Of a stretch of 64,000 bases of DNA, positions 1 to 9,852 are shown one piece after another; position 1 is the first letter of the stretch, and the number at the start of each line of letters is the position of its first letter. Location of the stretch: contig CM023448.1 in assembly GCA_013339765.2 (NCBI GenBank), positions 191,871,909 through 191,935,908 on the forward strand. The letters run 5' to 3'. The DNA is from Haemaphysalis longicornis (taxonomy: Eukaryota; Arthropoda; Arachnida; Ixodida; Ixodidae). Position numbers and translations under genes: made by a program. A model generated the notes under the pieces. The model was given only the letters and a program-made list of their open reading frames with translations, ran no database searches and was not told the origin of the DNA.

Positions 1-50
1 GCCCTTGTGCGCATGCAACATAGCGTCTTAGCCACTGAGCCACCCTGGCG
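1..50 (-). repeat. tRNA-derived SINE head, cut by window edge
   Basis: On the minus strand the sequence reads TGGCTCAGTGGCTAAGACGC, which fits a tRNA A-box (pol III internal promoter). It is followed by a short tRNA-like stretch that runs off the window. No B-box is visible because the window ends. It is more likely a SINE head than a tRNA gene. Confidence 0.45.
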
Positions 51-458
51 GGTACAGGGGAAAATATCGTTCTTTCAGTGAGGTAACAGCACGGCTAACA
101 AACTTTTCATTTACATCATTATGGCTGCGTATACAGCGTCAGCAGCATTGACTGAGCCCTCTGCATGAGACGTCATTGTGTCAGAAAGGCCTAAAGGAGT
201 TTTTGAGAGCATGTGAGCGCTTTTACGTCTCGCCGCTTTCAAAATAGAAATGAAAAGAAAAAACAGGTATACTATTATTTTGCCTTGTTAAGGAAACATT
301 CATGAAACGCTTATAAGAGCTGCCTATAGGGAATCATGGGTAGAAAAAAACTTCTTTTACTTCAGTAATTTTATCTACATTAGAAAAAAAAAGACCTTAA
401 TGCATACAGCACATCAAATTCATCATAAGGCTGGAAATTTGCAAATCATATCATAATA
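51..458. other. Intergenic, no feature seen
   Basis: AT-rich sequence with short A runs. No coding frame, repeat or polyadenylation signal could be supported here, so the 3' end of the candidate minus-strand gene at 459-726 is not confirmed. Confidence 0.5.
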
Positions 459-726
459 TTATACCCCGTATAAACAAGTGCTTAATATATGAAGAAAAAA
501 AAAACTTCGCACACATGAGGTGCATCTTGGCTCGGCGTAATTAAAAGCGCGCGGTTTTCGCGAAACAGCTTTGTAAACATAACCGCCATCATCAAGTACG
601 CGGCACACTAAAGGAACGCAAAGTATCACAAAAGCTGAATTGGAGCCCTTTATGAGCAAAAAAGGAGGACTACCAGATGGTCTTACCTATCACCGCCAGA
701 AGAATTGCAAAATACTGGAGACGCAT
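459..726 (-). CDS. Candidate small secreted peptide gene (2 exons)
   Basis: On the minus strand an ATG at 726-724 opens a hydrophobic run (MRLQYFAILLAVI) ending in a splice donor GTAAGA at 686-681. This looks like the first half of a signal peptide split by a phase-1 intron, the same design as the gene at 17347. The nearest good acceptor (pyrimidine-rich TTCCTTTAG, ending at 608) joins in frame to an exon at 607-459, giving 62 residues with a short mature part containing KAVSRKPRAF and a CTSC pair. The last ~16 residues come from AT-rich DNA, so the true second exon may end earlier. I recognise no family. The 79-nt intron is short for this kind of genome. Exon 1 with its promoter is the better-supported part. 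Confidence 0.35.
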
Positions 727-813
727 ATTTTCGATGGAAGCGACGAGGCTCGCAACGTAAAACTGAGCGTAGCTGCTTTTTGCCTGAGTGGTGGTGAATG
801 GCTCTTGCTCGGG

Positions 814-829
814 ATTTTATACCCTATCT
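814..829 (-). promoter_or_regulatory. TATA box and adjacent GATA motif, minus strand
   Basis: Minus-strand TATAAAAT (821-814) lies directly downstream of AGATAG (829-824). Initiator-like CACTCAGG lies about 30-36 bases further, and the ATG of the candidate secreted peptide lies ~95 bases from the TATA box. Spacing is consistent with a pol II core promoter for the 459-726 gene. A GGGGCTTCCC kappaB-type match at 1053-1062 is about 270 bases upstream but could be chance. Confidence 0.4.
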
Positions 830-1264
830 GTTTGGATGCAATAAGCGGACACGCACTTCTTTTTCGCCTTGACTTTCTGACGTCCTGGCAGCCACACTCT
901 CTCTTCGCGGTACCGCTCGTGAAACTTGAGGTTCACATCTGGAAGAAAAGGAAACTTGCCGCCAGCCTGAGCAATGCCATGGCCTCAGCGAAGGGCGGCC
1001 GACAACTCCGCAAGGGTCGATCGCTTTCCTCCAGGGCAACGCGCCAGCTGTCGGGGCTTCCCCCGCTGGCGCTACCCCTCCTCACCGCTGTCATCGCTCG
1101 GGTCATTGAAGATCCCGGTAGTTCCTGCTCCAGCGGCGATGAAAGCGATGAAAACTACAAAATTCAAAGCTCTTCATCAAACGTACTCCGCCCACACGTC
1201 ACCAAATGGCCTGGTATCTCGCCAGCTTCCTTTTTCGCAGGTTTTTTGTGAATCCATGCAATAA

Positions 1265-2492
1265 CATTGACATCCTACAGAAAACTTCGCAGAAGCTGGC
1301 CAATGTTCCGTGCGGTCATCTATCCAAATGATTGAAAGATAAAAAAAAAAAAAACGGTAGGTAGTTACTCATCGCGGCGTTTACCGGTTCGGGAGAAGGC
1401 GTTCTGCTTTGCCTCAATAAGTTTACCACATAAAAATGGATGAAGTTGCTACAGATACCCTCACGCGCAAGAGAAAAAAAAGCAATCATGTGTGCCTGGC
1501 ACCTCGGTGTGGGCCACTACCTATCATGGTAAGAAGAAAACGAAGGAATAAACATGGTTTAACGTCATTTAACAATTGCCACCTTAACATAACATCGGAA
1601 ACATGGTTAACAATTTCCACCTTGATATAACATAGGAAACAAACATGGCCGAGTCACGCAGTTCCGGGAATTTTGCAGGTCAGAGCCTGTTCTATAACGG
1701 TACAAAAAAGAGCAGCCCACGAGGTAGCCTCCCTACGAGCAACTATGCTGGATATATTCACATGCGATCTAGAACTTTGAAATGGGGACCTGACTTTCAA
1801 GGATGTTATGGCCCCATCGGATAAGCACTCTTGATTACTTTAGCCCAATTAAAAATTAAAACATGGTGGCAGCTACTCCGTTAATTTTGTATGAAAAGCG
1901 CACCGTTTTTCATATTTTCAGAGATACGTTAAACGTACGTTAAGTACGTTTAATTTTTGAAATGAAAGAACTAACTTGTAGAAAAACATACCACCCCGGG
2001 CCCGGGTGGAACCAGAACCCATGACCTGGGTTTGAGCCGTGGGTTTTGGTCCCACACGGAGAGCATGTTTTTCTCGACTGTCTTTCTTTCATTTAAAAAA
2101 ATTAAACATACTTGAACCCCCCCCCCCCCAAAAAAAAAGGAAGAATTCCTTCCCCTCTGCTTTTCTTGGCATTTTCGACTGCTGTCATTTATTTCTGTGT
2201 TCATTGAACGAGCCCCTCCTTTCCCACACATATTTAAATATAAACTGAACGGCGAAGATTCGCGAGGGGAGGGCAGTATTTTAGTCGAGCGATTGGGCAG
2301 CACAACTTCAAATCACACAACTGATGATGATGATGATGATGATGCACAAAATAAAGAAATTGCCTGACCCCATTACATGATTATGGGCATTCACCGGCGA
2401 TGCAGAGAAACGCTCGCTTGTGACGGAAATCATTCCTCAGACTAGTTTGGCCCTATGGTTGAGGCAGCTGACTGTCGCAGTCAGCCCTCACT

Positions 2493-2496
<4 letters not shown>
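1265..2496. other. Intergenic, low information
   Basis: No gene recognised. Contains a two-copy ~38-bp tandem repeat (listed separately) and a C-run followed by an A-run near 2118-2138. The ORFs here are short and without recognisable content. Confidence 0.5.
1571..1647 (+). repeat. Two-copy ~38-bp tandem repeat
   Basis: Two adjacent units beginning AACAATTGCCACCTT and AACAATTTCCACCTT, each continuing with ATAACAT and GGAAAC. A local duplication of unknown meaning. Confidence 0.7.
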
Positions 2497-2539
<43 letters not shown>

Positions 2540-2559
2540 ATATATATATATATATATAT
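2497..2559 (+). repeat. (CA)n then (TA)n microsatellite
   Basis: A CA tract of about 38 bases runs into a TA tract of about 24 bases directly abutting the hAT-like element at 2560. The mirror arrangement, (TA)n then (TG)n, abuts the other element at 9833-9887. Confidence 0.9.
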
Positions 2560-4168
2560 CAGGGTGTCGAACCGGAACCGAACCGAACCGAAAACCGGAA
2601 CGAACCGGTATTTTTTCCGGAACTGAACCCGAACCCGAACCGTTATTTTTTGAGCACGCTGAACCCGAACCGGAACTGAACCGGAAAAAGAAATAACGGT
2701 TACGGTTCATGCCGAAACGGTTCGACCCTCTGTTGTTGATATTGCACAGTCAATGCAATTCAGGCCTTTTTTTCTTTCCCGTACCATCAACTTCGTACTT
2801 GCTCGCACACTTTCCCCTCCAGACAATTGAACACTATCACGCTTTATGTAACAACAGGGGAAATGAATGAGCACTAATGTAGCATTGGTCTGTTGCTGCT
2901 GGAGGGCTGCGCGAGCGTAGTGCAAGCTGACCCAAACGAAATGTCATTCTCGGCAGCTTGCAGGTGATATAAAACGACTTTGCCTTCCCTAGCTGCGACT
3001 TCATTTGGAGAAATCAGGCTGCAGGAGTGCTCCACTGCGCAACAGGCGAAAGCTCACACCCGATGTGTGCAAACTTTTTGCATTTCATAATTTGTTGAAA
3101 AGGTCCGACACCTGCAAATTATTAATACTTGACAAGTGTGACCGCAGGAGCTGCCTCAGTGGCTAAGCTGTTTGCTAAGCCGTTTGCCCAACTCGCTACA
3201 TTGCTTCTACTGCTACTCGTTCCGGAGGGGAGTACTGCTGTGGACGAATTAAAGAGCGTCTACCCAAAAAGGTCCCATCTCATGCTCCACGTGTCAAATT
3301 TTCCCTTTCATTTTGTAACCGCATTATCTGTTATAAGATTTCCGCATGTAGCACACGGAACGATGGTAGGGGTTCAGGCGGTACGATGACATACTGATTG
3401 TAATGCACACTTTCGGTATCGCAAAAGGAATTGCAGCTGGTCAGAGCAATAATGCAGTGACTGAGCGTAACTAAAGCTTACTTTTAACAAAAGTGTGGCT
3501 AACACATTCGATAAGGTGACAGCTAACAAATTATTCAGGGTTACAAATAATCTAATTCATTGGTAGTATTTATGTGCCTGTTGTAGAATTTTTCTGTTTT
3601 GTTACAAATATAAAAAATGTGCGCCATTGTTATTAAGCGCTGGTATTTGAACACGCCCGTACGCAGGATTAATTTAAGGCCTCAAGGTTAGCGTGATGGG
3701 CGATTGCATAGCGACAATTGCGATTTCAAGAAAAAAGGAAAGGACAGAAAATATATCCCCACCATCATATCTCTTGGCGTTGGCTTTATGAATAGTTGCT
3801 AGGACAACAGAAAGTCTGAGCGATAAAGAAGGTGGTAAATCGTCGCCACTTCATGTGTTTTTCTAATATCTCCTAATTGTTTAAAGTTTCCTTTGCAATT
3901 GCGCCACTGCCCTTGGGGAGCAGCACCATTTTGAATGTCAGTTTGTGTTTTGATTTGACGGTCGTTTTAAACTAGTAAATGTTTTTTTTTATAATTTTAG
4001 TGATAATTCAACTAATCGAACCGGTTCGCGAACCGGTTCAAGCTCCCGAAACGGTTCGCGAACCGGTTCGGTACGTGATTTTGTCGAACCGGAACTGAAC
4101 CGGAACAAAATTATTTCACCCGAACCCGAACCGTAACCGAACCGGTATTTTTTTTTCGGTTCGACACC

Positions 4169-4171
<3 letters not shown>
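2560..4171 (+). mobile_element. Non-autonomous hAT-like element, copy 1
   Basis: Begins CAGGGTGTCGAACCG and ends CGGTTCGACACCCTG, perfect ~15-bp terminal inverted repeats of hAT type. Both termini are packed with GAACCG/CGGTTC subterminal repeats, as expected for transposase-binding sites. It sits in TA repeats, so the 8-bp target duplication (ATATATAT on both sides) cannot be distinguished from the microsatellite. The ~1.4 kb interior has no recognisable transposase; the longest frame (86 codons at 3129) shows no domain. A near-identical inverted copy lies at 8239-9832. Superfamily assignment rests on the CAGGG terminus and apparent 8-bp duplication and is inference. Confidence 0.75.
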
Positions 4172-4264
<93 letters not shown>

Positions 4265-4274
4265 TATATATATA
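4172..4274 (+). repeat. (TA)n microsatellite
   Basis: About 100 bases of TA dinucleotides with a few interruptions, immediately following the hAT-like element. Frames across it encode only YIYI runs and are not genes. Confidence 0.95.
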
Positions 4275-4482
4275 TGAGTCCCGCTCCCAGAAAAACGGTG
4301 GATTTTTTTCTCGACTTATATTTTCGCTTATTTATCAATGTATCAAAGAAACGTGACAAGCACACGTCATTCGGCCCTATTAAATATTTCGAAAACAGCC
4401 GAATAGCACTGGCAGTGACGACTGCAACTTGATATGTATCTTTACCGAGTCCCTCGTCCCGTATCTTTCTGTTCTGCTGCAA
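4275..4482 (+). repeat. Single arm of the foldback repeat at 5233-5582
   Basis: Starts GAGTCCCGCTCCC, a tRNA T-arm-like end, and continues through CTCGACTTATATTTTCGC to a GCAGTGACGACTGCAAC end. It matches each arm of the palindromic repeat at 5233-5582 with scattered differences, so that repeat is a duplicated-and-inverted version of this unit. Confidence 0.75.
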
Positions 4483-4488
4483 CATGTA

Positions 4489-4496
4489 TATAGATA

Positions 4497-4539
<43 letters not shown>

Positions 4540-4548
4540 TACATATAT
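4489..4548 (+). repeat. (TA)n microsatellite
   Basis: Nearly pure TA tract separating the foldback-family arm from the tRNA-headed repeat unit. Confidence 0.9.
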
Positions 4549-4550
4549 AT

Positions 4551-4791
4551 GCGAATCAGAATAGGAAATGAGGGTCTCGTTGAAAATAAGACAGAAATAA
4601 GAAGACCGGTATTCTGGAAGTCGTGGGTTCGGATCCTACCTGGCGGGCATTTTTTCTCCACTTTCTTATTTTCCAAATTCTTTATCTTGAGCTACTACAT
4701 CCTCCCCTTCGCTTTCCGAGGTCTTCTTGACTGCCAATTCTTATTTCTGTCTTATTTTCAACGAGACCCTCATTTCCTATTCTGATTCGCT
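4551..4791. repeat. Inverted duplication of the tRNA-repeat tail
   Basis: The stretch at 4551-4601 is the reverse complement of 4740-4791 (AATGAGGGTCTCGTTGAAAA against its mirror). Between them lies half a tRNA-like unit (4605-4649, GACCGGTATTCTGG to TGGCGGG). The whole can fold as a hairpin with a ~140-base loop. Confidence 0.7.
4605..4649 (+). repeat. tRNA-like 3' half
   Basis: Anticodon-loop region through T-arm (GTGGGTTCGGATCCTAC) and acceptor end TGGCGGG. The 5' half (D-arm) is missing and replaced by inverted tail sequence, so this is a broken copy of the unit seen complete at 5026. Confidence 0.7.
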
Positions 4792-5201
4792 ACATGCATA
4801 GCGAGGGCCTCTGTTCTGGCAGTCTTGGTGCCATAGGGAGCTTAAGAGGGTTCACCGCTGGTCGACCACTCTCGACATGTCGTAGACGCTCGAGTCACGG
4901 CCCGGGGGTTAAAAGAAGGTCCCCTTCACCCCGAGTAGTCCGAGTGGCGCTGGCTACCACCCCCAAGCGCAGGAAACAAAAACACCTGAACATAAATACC
5001 CCAAAAAGTGGAGGGTAAAGTAGATCCGCCGGTAGCGTAGTGGTTATCGCACCAGACCGGTATTCTGGAGGTCGTGGGTTCGGATCCCACCTGGCGGGCA
5101 TTTTTTCTCCACTTTCTTATTTTCCAAATTCTTTATCTTGAGCTACTACATGCTCCCCTTCGCTTTCCGAGGTCTTCTTGACTGCCAATTCTTATTTCTG
5201 T

Positions 5202-5217
<16 letters not shown>
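4792..5217 (+). repeat. tRNA-headed repeat unit: body, tRNA-like core and tail
   Basis: The ~470-bp unit recurs in this cluster. It has a body (CATAGCGAGGGCCTCTGTTC, then GTCGACCACTC, then AAGGTCCCCTTCACCCCG), the tRNA-like core at 5026-5097, and a tail ending in TTGACTGCCAATTCTTATTT. The tail runs into a TA tract at 5204. Bodies join tails head to tail, so tandem expansion as well as retroposition may have spread it. Family name unknown to me. Confidence 0.7.
5026..5097 (+). repeat. tRNA-like cloverleaf in SINE (complete)
   Basis: 72 bases fold as a tRNA: acceptor CCGCCGG pairs CTGGCGG with one G-U; D-arm GCG/CGC around AGTGGTTAT; anticodon stem CCAGA/TCTGG around the loop CCGGTAT; T-arm GTGGG-TTCGGAT-CCCAC. 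The loop would place GGT as anticodon (threonine), but position 33 is C, not the near-invariant T. With the recurring shared flanks this points to a SINE core with pol III A- and B-boxes, not a working tRNA gene. Confidence 0.7.
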
Positions 5218-5232
<15 letters not shown>

Positions 5233-5236
<4 letters not shown>

Positions 5237-5582
5237 AGGTTGCAGTCGTCATTGCCAGTGCTATTCGGCTTTTTTCGAAATATATAATAGGGCCGAATGA
5301 CGTGTGCTTGTCACGTTTCTTTGATTCATTGATAAATAAGCGAAAATATAAGTCGAGAAAAATCCGCCGTTTTCCGGGAGCGGGACTCGAACCCACATCT
5401 CCGCATGCGGAGATGTGGGTTCGAGTCCCGCTCCCGGAAAACGGCGGATTTTTTCTCGACTTATATTTTCGCTTATTTATCAATGAATCAAAGAAACGTG
5501 ACAAGCACACGTCATTCGGCCCTATTATATATTTCGAAAAAAAGCCGAATAGCACTGGCAATGACGACTGCAACCTTGATAT
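5233..5582. repeat. Foldback with 96-bp perfect palindrome core
   Basis: Two ~174-bp arms face each other with no spacer, centred between 5405 and 5406 in CCGCATGCGG. Positions 5358-5453 are a perfect palindrome; beyond that one-base indels offset the arms, which continue matching to the ends (TATCAAGGTTGCAGTCG and its mirror). Each arm ends at the centre with a tRNA T-arm-like half (GTGGGTTCGAGTCCCGC). A single, non-inverted arm is at 4275-4482. Confidence 0.9.
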
Positions 5583-5619
5583 GTATCTTTACCGAGTCCC
5601 TCGTCCCGTATCTCTCTGT

Positions 5620-5624
5620 TCTGC

Positions 5625-5670
<46 letters not shown>

Positions 5671-5710
5671 TATATATATTAAAATAATAGGAGAGAGAGA
5701 GAGAGAGACA
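5620..5710 (+). repeat. (TA)n and (GA)n microsatellites
   Basis: TA tract at about 5624-5678 followed by a GA tract near 5691-5709. Confidence 0.9.
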
Positions 5711-6288
5711 GAATAAGGGTTGGCAGTCAAGAAAACCACGGAAAGCAAAGGGGGGAATGCGGTAGATCATAGAAATAGATGAAGAATTTTTTGAGTCAGA
5801 AAGAAAGTGGTGAAAAAATGCCCGCCGGGTGGGATCCGAACCCACGACCTCCAGAATACCGGTCTGGTGCGATAACCACTACGCTACCGGCGGGGCTGTT
5901 TCCCCACCACTTTCTTAGTTATTTATGTTAAGGTATTTTTTTGTTTCCTGCACTTGGGGGTGGTAGCCAGCGCCACTCGGACTACTCTGGGTGAAGGGGA
6001 CCTTCTTGTTAACACCGGGCCGTGACTCGAGTGTCTACGACATGTCGAGAGTGGTCGACCAGACCCTCTTAAGCTACCTTTGGCACCAAGACTGCCAGAA
6101 CAGAGGCCCTCACAATGCATGTAGCGAATCCGAAATGGGAAATGAGGGGCTCGGTGAATTAAGACAGAATAAGGGTTGGCAGTCAAGAAAACCACGGAAA
6201 GCAAAGGGGAATGCGGTAGATCATAGAAATAGATGAAGAATTTTTTGAGTTAGAAAGAAAGTGGTGAATAAAGTGTGGGGAAACAGCC
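5711..6288 (-). repeat. tRNA-headed repeat, inverted copy
   Basis: Reverse-complement copy of the ~470-bp unit: tail (GGTTGGCAGTCAAGAAAACC), tRNA-like core at 5822-5893, then body (GAAGGGGACCTTCTTGTTAA and CATGTCGAGAGTGGTCGAC), followed at 6165 by a second inverted tail. It meets a plus-strand core at 6289, forming a tail-to-core inversion point. Confidence 0.7.
5822..5893 (-). repeat. tRNA-like cloverleaf, minus strand
   Basis: Same 72-base tRNA-like core as at 5026, on the opposite strand, with acceptor pairing CCGCCGG/CCGGCGG intact. Confidence 0.7.
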
Positions 6289-6480
6289 GCGCCGGTAGCG
6301 TAGTGGTTATCGCACCAGACCGGTATTCTGGAGGTCGTGGGTTCGGATCCCACCCGGCGGGCATCCCACCCTGCGGGCATGATCTACCGCTTTCCCCCCT
6401 TTGCTTTCCGTGGTTTTCTTGACTGCCAACCCGTATTCTGTCTTAATTCACCGAGCCCCTCATTGCATTTCCCATTTCTG
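6289..6480 (+). repeat. tRNA-like core (6289-6360) and tail
   Basis: Core with acceptor GCGCCGG and CCGGCGG and all arms present, then a short duplicated GGCGGGCATCCCACCCTGCGG and the standard tail (TTTCTTGACTGCCAACCCG). It runs into (CA)n(TA)n at 6484. Confidence 0.7.
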
Positions 6481-6483
6481 ATT

Positions 6484-6498
6484 CGCTACACCCCACAA

Positions 6499-6564
<66 letters not shown>

Positions 6565-6570
6565 TATATA
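6484..6570 (+). repeat. (CA)n(TA)n microsatellite
   Basis: A CA tract then about 55 bases of TA, replacing the 5' half of the next tRNA-like unit. Confidence 0.9.
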
Positions 6571-6784
6571 TCGCACCAGACCGGTATTCTGGAGGTCGTG
6601 GGTTCGGATCCCACCCGGCGGGCATTTTTTCACCACTTTCTTTTCACCTCAAAAAATTCTTCATCTCTTTCTATGACCCACCACAACCTCCCCTTTGCTT
6701 TCCGAGGTTGTCTTGACTGCCAACCCTTATTTTCTGTCTTATTTCACGGAGCCGCCCCTCATTTCCCATTTTCTGATTCGCTAT
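6571..6784 (+). repeat. 5'-truncated tRNA-like core (6571-6621) and tail
   Basis: Starts inside the D-arm at TCGCACCAGACCGG and keeps the anticodon stem, T-arm and acceptor 3' strand, then the normal tail to GATTCGCTATAC. The 5' portion has been replaced by TA repeats. Confidence 0.7.
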
Positions 6785-6907
6785 ACATATATTTTATATA
6801 TTATATATATAAAAATATAAAATATATATATAATATAAAATATATATATAATTATATATATATAATATATATTATAATATATAATATATATATTTATTTT
6901 ATATATA
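6785..6907 (+). repeat. (TA)n-rich low-complexity tract
   Basis: About 120 bases of interrupted TA/ATAA sequence; no coding content. Confidence 0.9.
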
Positions 6908-7185
6908 TTTTCACGTAGCCAAGGACGAAGCAGTTGTTTGGAAAAGAAACAAGTTTATTGGAGCTAATTGTGCTCCCCTAACAACTGAAAAGAATACAGA
7001 GGCGGCGAAGCAGTGGTCAACAAAGTGACGTACGTGCGTCGGCGAGCGTCGCAGAAAACGAATGCTCTGGCGTCTGCTCTGCAGGCTTTTTATCTTTCGG
7101 CGCGCGTGGTTCTGGAACCTCGATTCGCATCGAGAACATTGTAGATGCAAGAAGATTATTCCGGGATGTTCACGTTAGATCGGAA
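6908..7185 (-). mobile_element. Possible solo LTR, minus strand
   Basis: On the minus strand a TATA-like AGATAAAAAGCC lies near 7099-7088 and an AATAAA polyadenylation signal at 6960-6955, about 130 bases apart, within a GC-richer island bounded by TA repeats and a SINE body. This order is typical of a retrotransposon LTR. Clean TG...CA ends and a target duplication were not found, so the call is tentative. Confidence 0.35.
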
Positions 7186-7495
7186 TGCTCTCCCTATCTG
7201 AACAAAATAACACATGCGGCACAGAAAGAAAGAATGGAACACGCGCTTCCCCTTGGCGCAGAGATAACGCAGACCGGCGCAGCCGGGCGGTAAAAGCAAA
7301 ACACAAATAAACAAACCCAATGCATGGTTCGCGGCAATGGTTCGCGACCCGGGGTTCGCGATCCGGGGGTTGGCGACCCGGGGGTTAAAAAGAAGGTCCC
7401 CTTCACCCCGATTAGTCCGAATGGCGCTGGCTACCACCCCAAGCATAGGAAACAAACATACCTAACATAAATACCCCAGAAAGTGAATGGGAAAA
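7186..7495 (+). repeat. Flank and body of the next tRNA-headed repeat
   Basis: Contains a GGTTCGCGACCCGGG-type triplication (about 7327-7385: three short copies of 'TTCGCGA(C/T)CCGGGGGTT') followed by the standard repeat body AAGGTCCCCTTCACCCCG up to the core at 7501. Confidence 0.55.
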
Positions 7496-7500
7496 TCGCC

Positions 7501-8215
7501 CCGCCGGTAGCGTAGTGGTTATCGCACCAGACCGGTATTCTGGAGGTCGTGGGTTCGGATCCCACCTGGCGGGCATTTTTTTCTTCAATTTTTCTTTCTG
7601 TTCCCAAATTCTTAATCTGTTTCAATGATCTACCACATCCCCCCTTTGCTTTCGAGGTTTTCTCGACTGCCAACCCTTATTTCGTGTTATGTTAACGAGC
7701 CCCTCATTTCCTATTATGATTCGCTACATGCATAGCGAGGGGCCTCTGTTCTGGCAGTCTTGTTGCCAAAGGGAGCTTAAGAGGGTTAAAAGCCTGGTCG
7801 ACCACTCTGGACATGTCGTAGACACTCGAGTCACGAACCGGGGGTTAAAAAGAAGGTCCCCTTCACCCCGATTAGTCCGAATGCGCTGGCTACCACACTC
7901 CCAAGCATAGGAAAAAACATACCTAACATAAATACCCCAGAAAGTAAGAGATGGAGAGAACTCGAACCCGCCGGTAGCGTAGTGGTTATCGCACCACACC
8001 GGTATTCTGGAGGTCGTGGGTGTCGGATCCCACCTGGCGGGCATTTTTTCTTTCAACTTTCTGTCATTCTTTCACAAATTCTTAATCTGTTTCAATGATC
8101 TACCCATCCTCCCCTTTGCTTTCCGAGGTTTTCTCGACTGCCAACCCTTATTTCTGTGTTAATTTCAACGAAGCCTCATTTCCTATTCTGATTCGCTAAT
8201 TAGATAATTTATATA
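7501..8215 (+). repeat. Two tandem tRNA-headed units
   Basis: Complete cores at 7501-7572 and 7968-8040 about 467 bases apart, each followed by the same tail, with the body (CATAGCGAGGGGCCTCTGTTC to AAGTAAGAG) between. The second core has an extra base in the T-loop (GGGTGTCGGATCC), so it would not fold cleanly. This head-to-tail pair is the clearest evidence that the unit is ~467 bp long. Confidence 0.75.
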
Positions 8216-8238
8216 TAATATATAATAATATATTATAT

Positions 8239-9832
8239 CAGGGTGTCGACCGAAAAAATACCGGTTCGGTTACGGTTCGGGTTCCGGGGGAATAATTTCG
8301 TTCCGGTTCAGTTCCGGTTCGACAAAATCACGTACCGAACCGGTTGCGAACCGGTTCGGGAGCTTGAACCGGTTCGCGAACCGGTTCGATTTTGAATTAT
8401 CACTAAAATAAAAAAAAAACATTTACTAGTTTAAAACGACCGTCAAATCAAAACACAAACTGACATTCAAAATGGTGCTGCTCCCCAAGGGCAGTGGCGC
8501 AATTGCAAAGGAAACTTTAAACAATTAGGAGATATTAGAAAAACACATGAAGTGGCGACGATTTACCACCTTCTTTATCGCTCAACTTTCTGTTGTCCTA
8601 GCAACTATTCATAAAGCCAACGCCAAGAGATATGATGGTGGGATATATTTTCTGTCCTTTCCTTTTTTGTTGAAATCGCAATTGTCGCTATGCAATCGCC
8701 CATCACGCTAACCTTGAGGCCTTAAATTTAGTCCTGCGTACGGGCGTGTTCAAATACCAGCGCTTAATAACAATGGCGCACATTTTTTATATTTGTAACA
8801 AAACAGAAAAATTCTACAACAGGCACATAAATACCACCAATGAATTAGATTATTTGGTAACCCTGAATAATTTGTTAGCTGTCACCTTATCGAATGTGTT
8901 AGCCACACTTTTGTTAAAAGTAAGCTTTAGTTACGCTCAGTCACTGCATTATTGCTCTGACCACTGCAATTCCTTTTGCGATACCGAAAGTGTGCATTAC
9001 AATCAGTATGTCATCGTACCGCCTGAACCCCTACCATCGTTCCGTGTGCTACATGCGGAATCTTATAACAGATAATGCGGTTACAAAATGAAAGGGAAAT
9101 TTGACACGTGGAGCATGAGATGGGACTTTTTTGGTAGACGCTCTTTAATTCGTCCACAGCAGTACTCCCCTCCGGAACGAGTAGCAGTAGAAGCAATGTA
9201 GCGAGTTGGGCAAACGGCTTAGCAAACAGCTTAGCCACTGAGCAGCTCCTGCGGTCACACTTGTCAAGTATTAATAATTTGCAGGTGTCGGACCTTTTCA
9301 ACAAATTATGAAATGCAAAAAGTTTGCACACATCGGGTGTGAGCTTTCGCTGTTGCGCAGTGGAGCACTCCTGCAGCCTGATTTCTCCAATGAAGTCGCA
9401 GCTAGGGAAGGGCAAAGTCGTTTTATATCACCTGCAAGCTGCCGAGAATGACATTTCGTTTGGTCAGCTTGCACTACGCTCGCGCCTCCAGCAGCAACAG
9501 ACCAATGCTACATTGGTGCTTATTCATTTCCCCTGTTGTTACATAAAGCGTGATAGTGTTCAATTGTCTGGAGGGGAAAGTGCGCGAGCAAGTACGAAGT
9601 TGATGGTACGGGAAAGAAAAAAAGGCCTGAATTGCATTGACTGTGCAATATCAACAACAGAGGGTTGAACCGTTTCGGCATGAACCGGTAACCGTTATTT
9701 CTTTTTCCGGTTCAGTTCCGGTTCGGGTTCAGCGTGCTCAAAAAATAACGGTTCGGGTTCGGGTTCAGTTCCGGAAAAAATACCGGTTCGGTTCCGGTTT
9801 TCGGTTCGGTTCGGTTCCGGTTCGACACCCTG
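8239..9832 (-). mobile_element. Non-autonomous hAT-like element, copy 2 (inverted)
   Basis: Reverse-complement copy of 2560-4171. It begins CAGGGTGTCGACCG and ends CGGTTCGACACCCTG and matches throughout with scattered substitutions and small indels (1594 versus 1612 bp). It is flanked by TA on both sides and then (TG)n, mirroring the CA tract left of copy 1. No transposase-like frame in the interior. Confidence 0.75.
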
Positions 9833-9852
9833 ATATATATATATATATATAT

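Noticed and set aside
640..1251. 203-codon plus-strand ORF
   Set aside because: Low-complexity Ser/Leu/Arg content with no domain or codon signal. It overlaps a better-supported minus-strand promoter and first exon.
3147..3170. A-box-like CTGCCTCAGTGGCTAAGC in the hAT-like element
   Set aside because: No B-box at proper distance and the same sequence is in both copies as part of the element.
4111..4485. ORFs of YIYIYI type across TA tracts (also near 5600, 6500, 24200, 50200, 57500)
   Set aside because: Products of open TA microsatellite frames, not genes.
5026..8040. Functional tRNA-Thr genes
   Set aside because: Multiple copies with shared non-tRNA flanks, C33 and damaged copies indicate SINE cores.
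2560..9832. A single 7.3-kb composite transposon
   Set aside because: Outer ends fit, but target duplications cannot be told from TA repeats and no transposase lies inside; kept only as a hypothesis.
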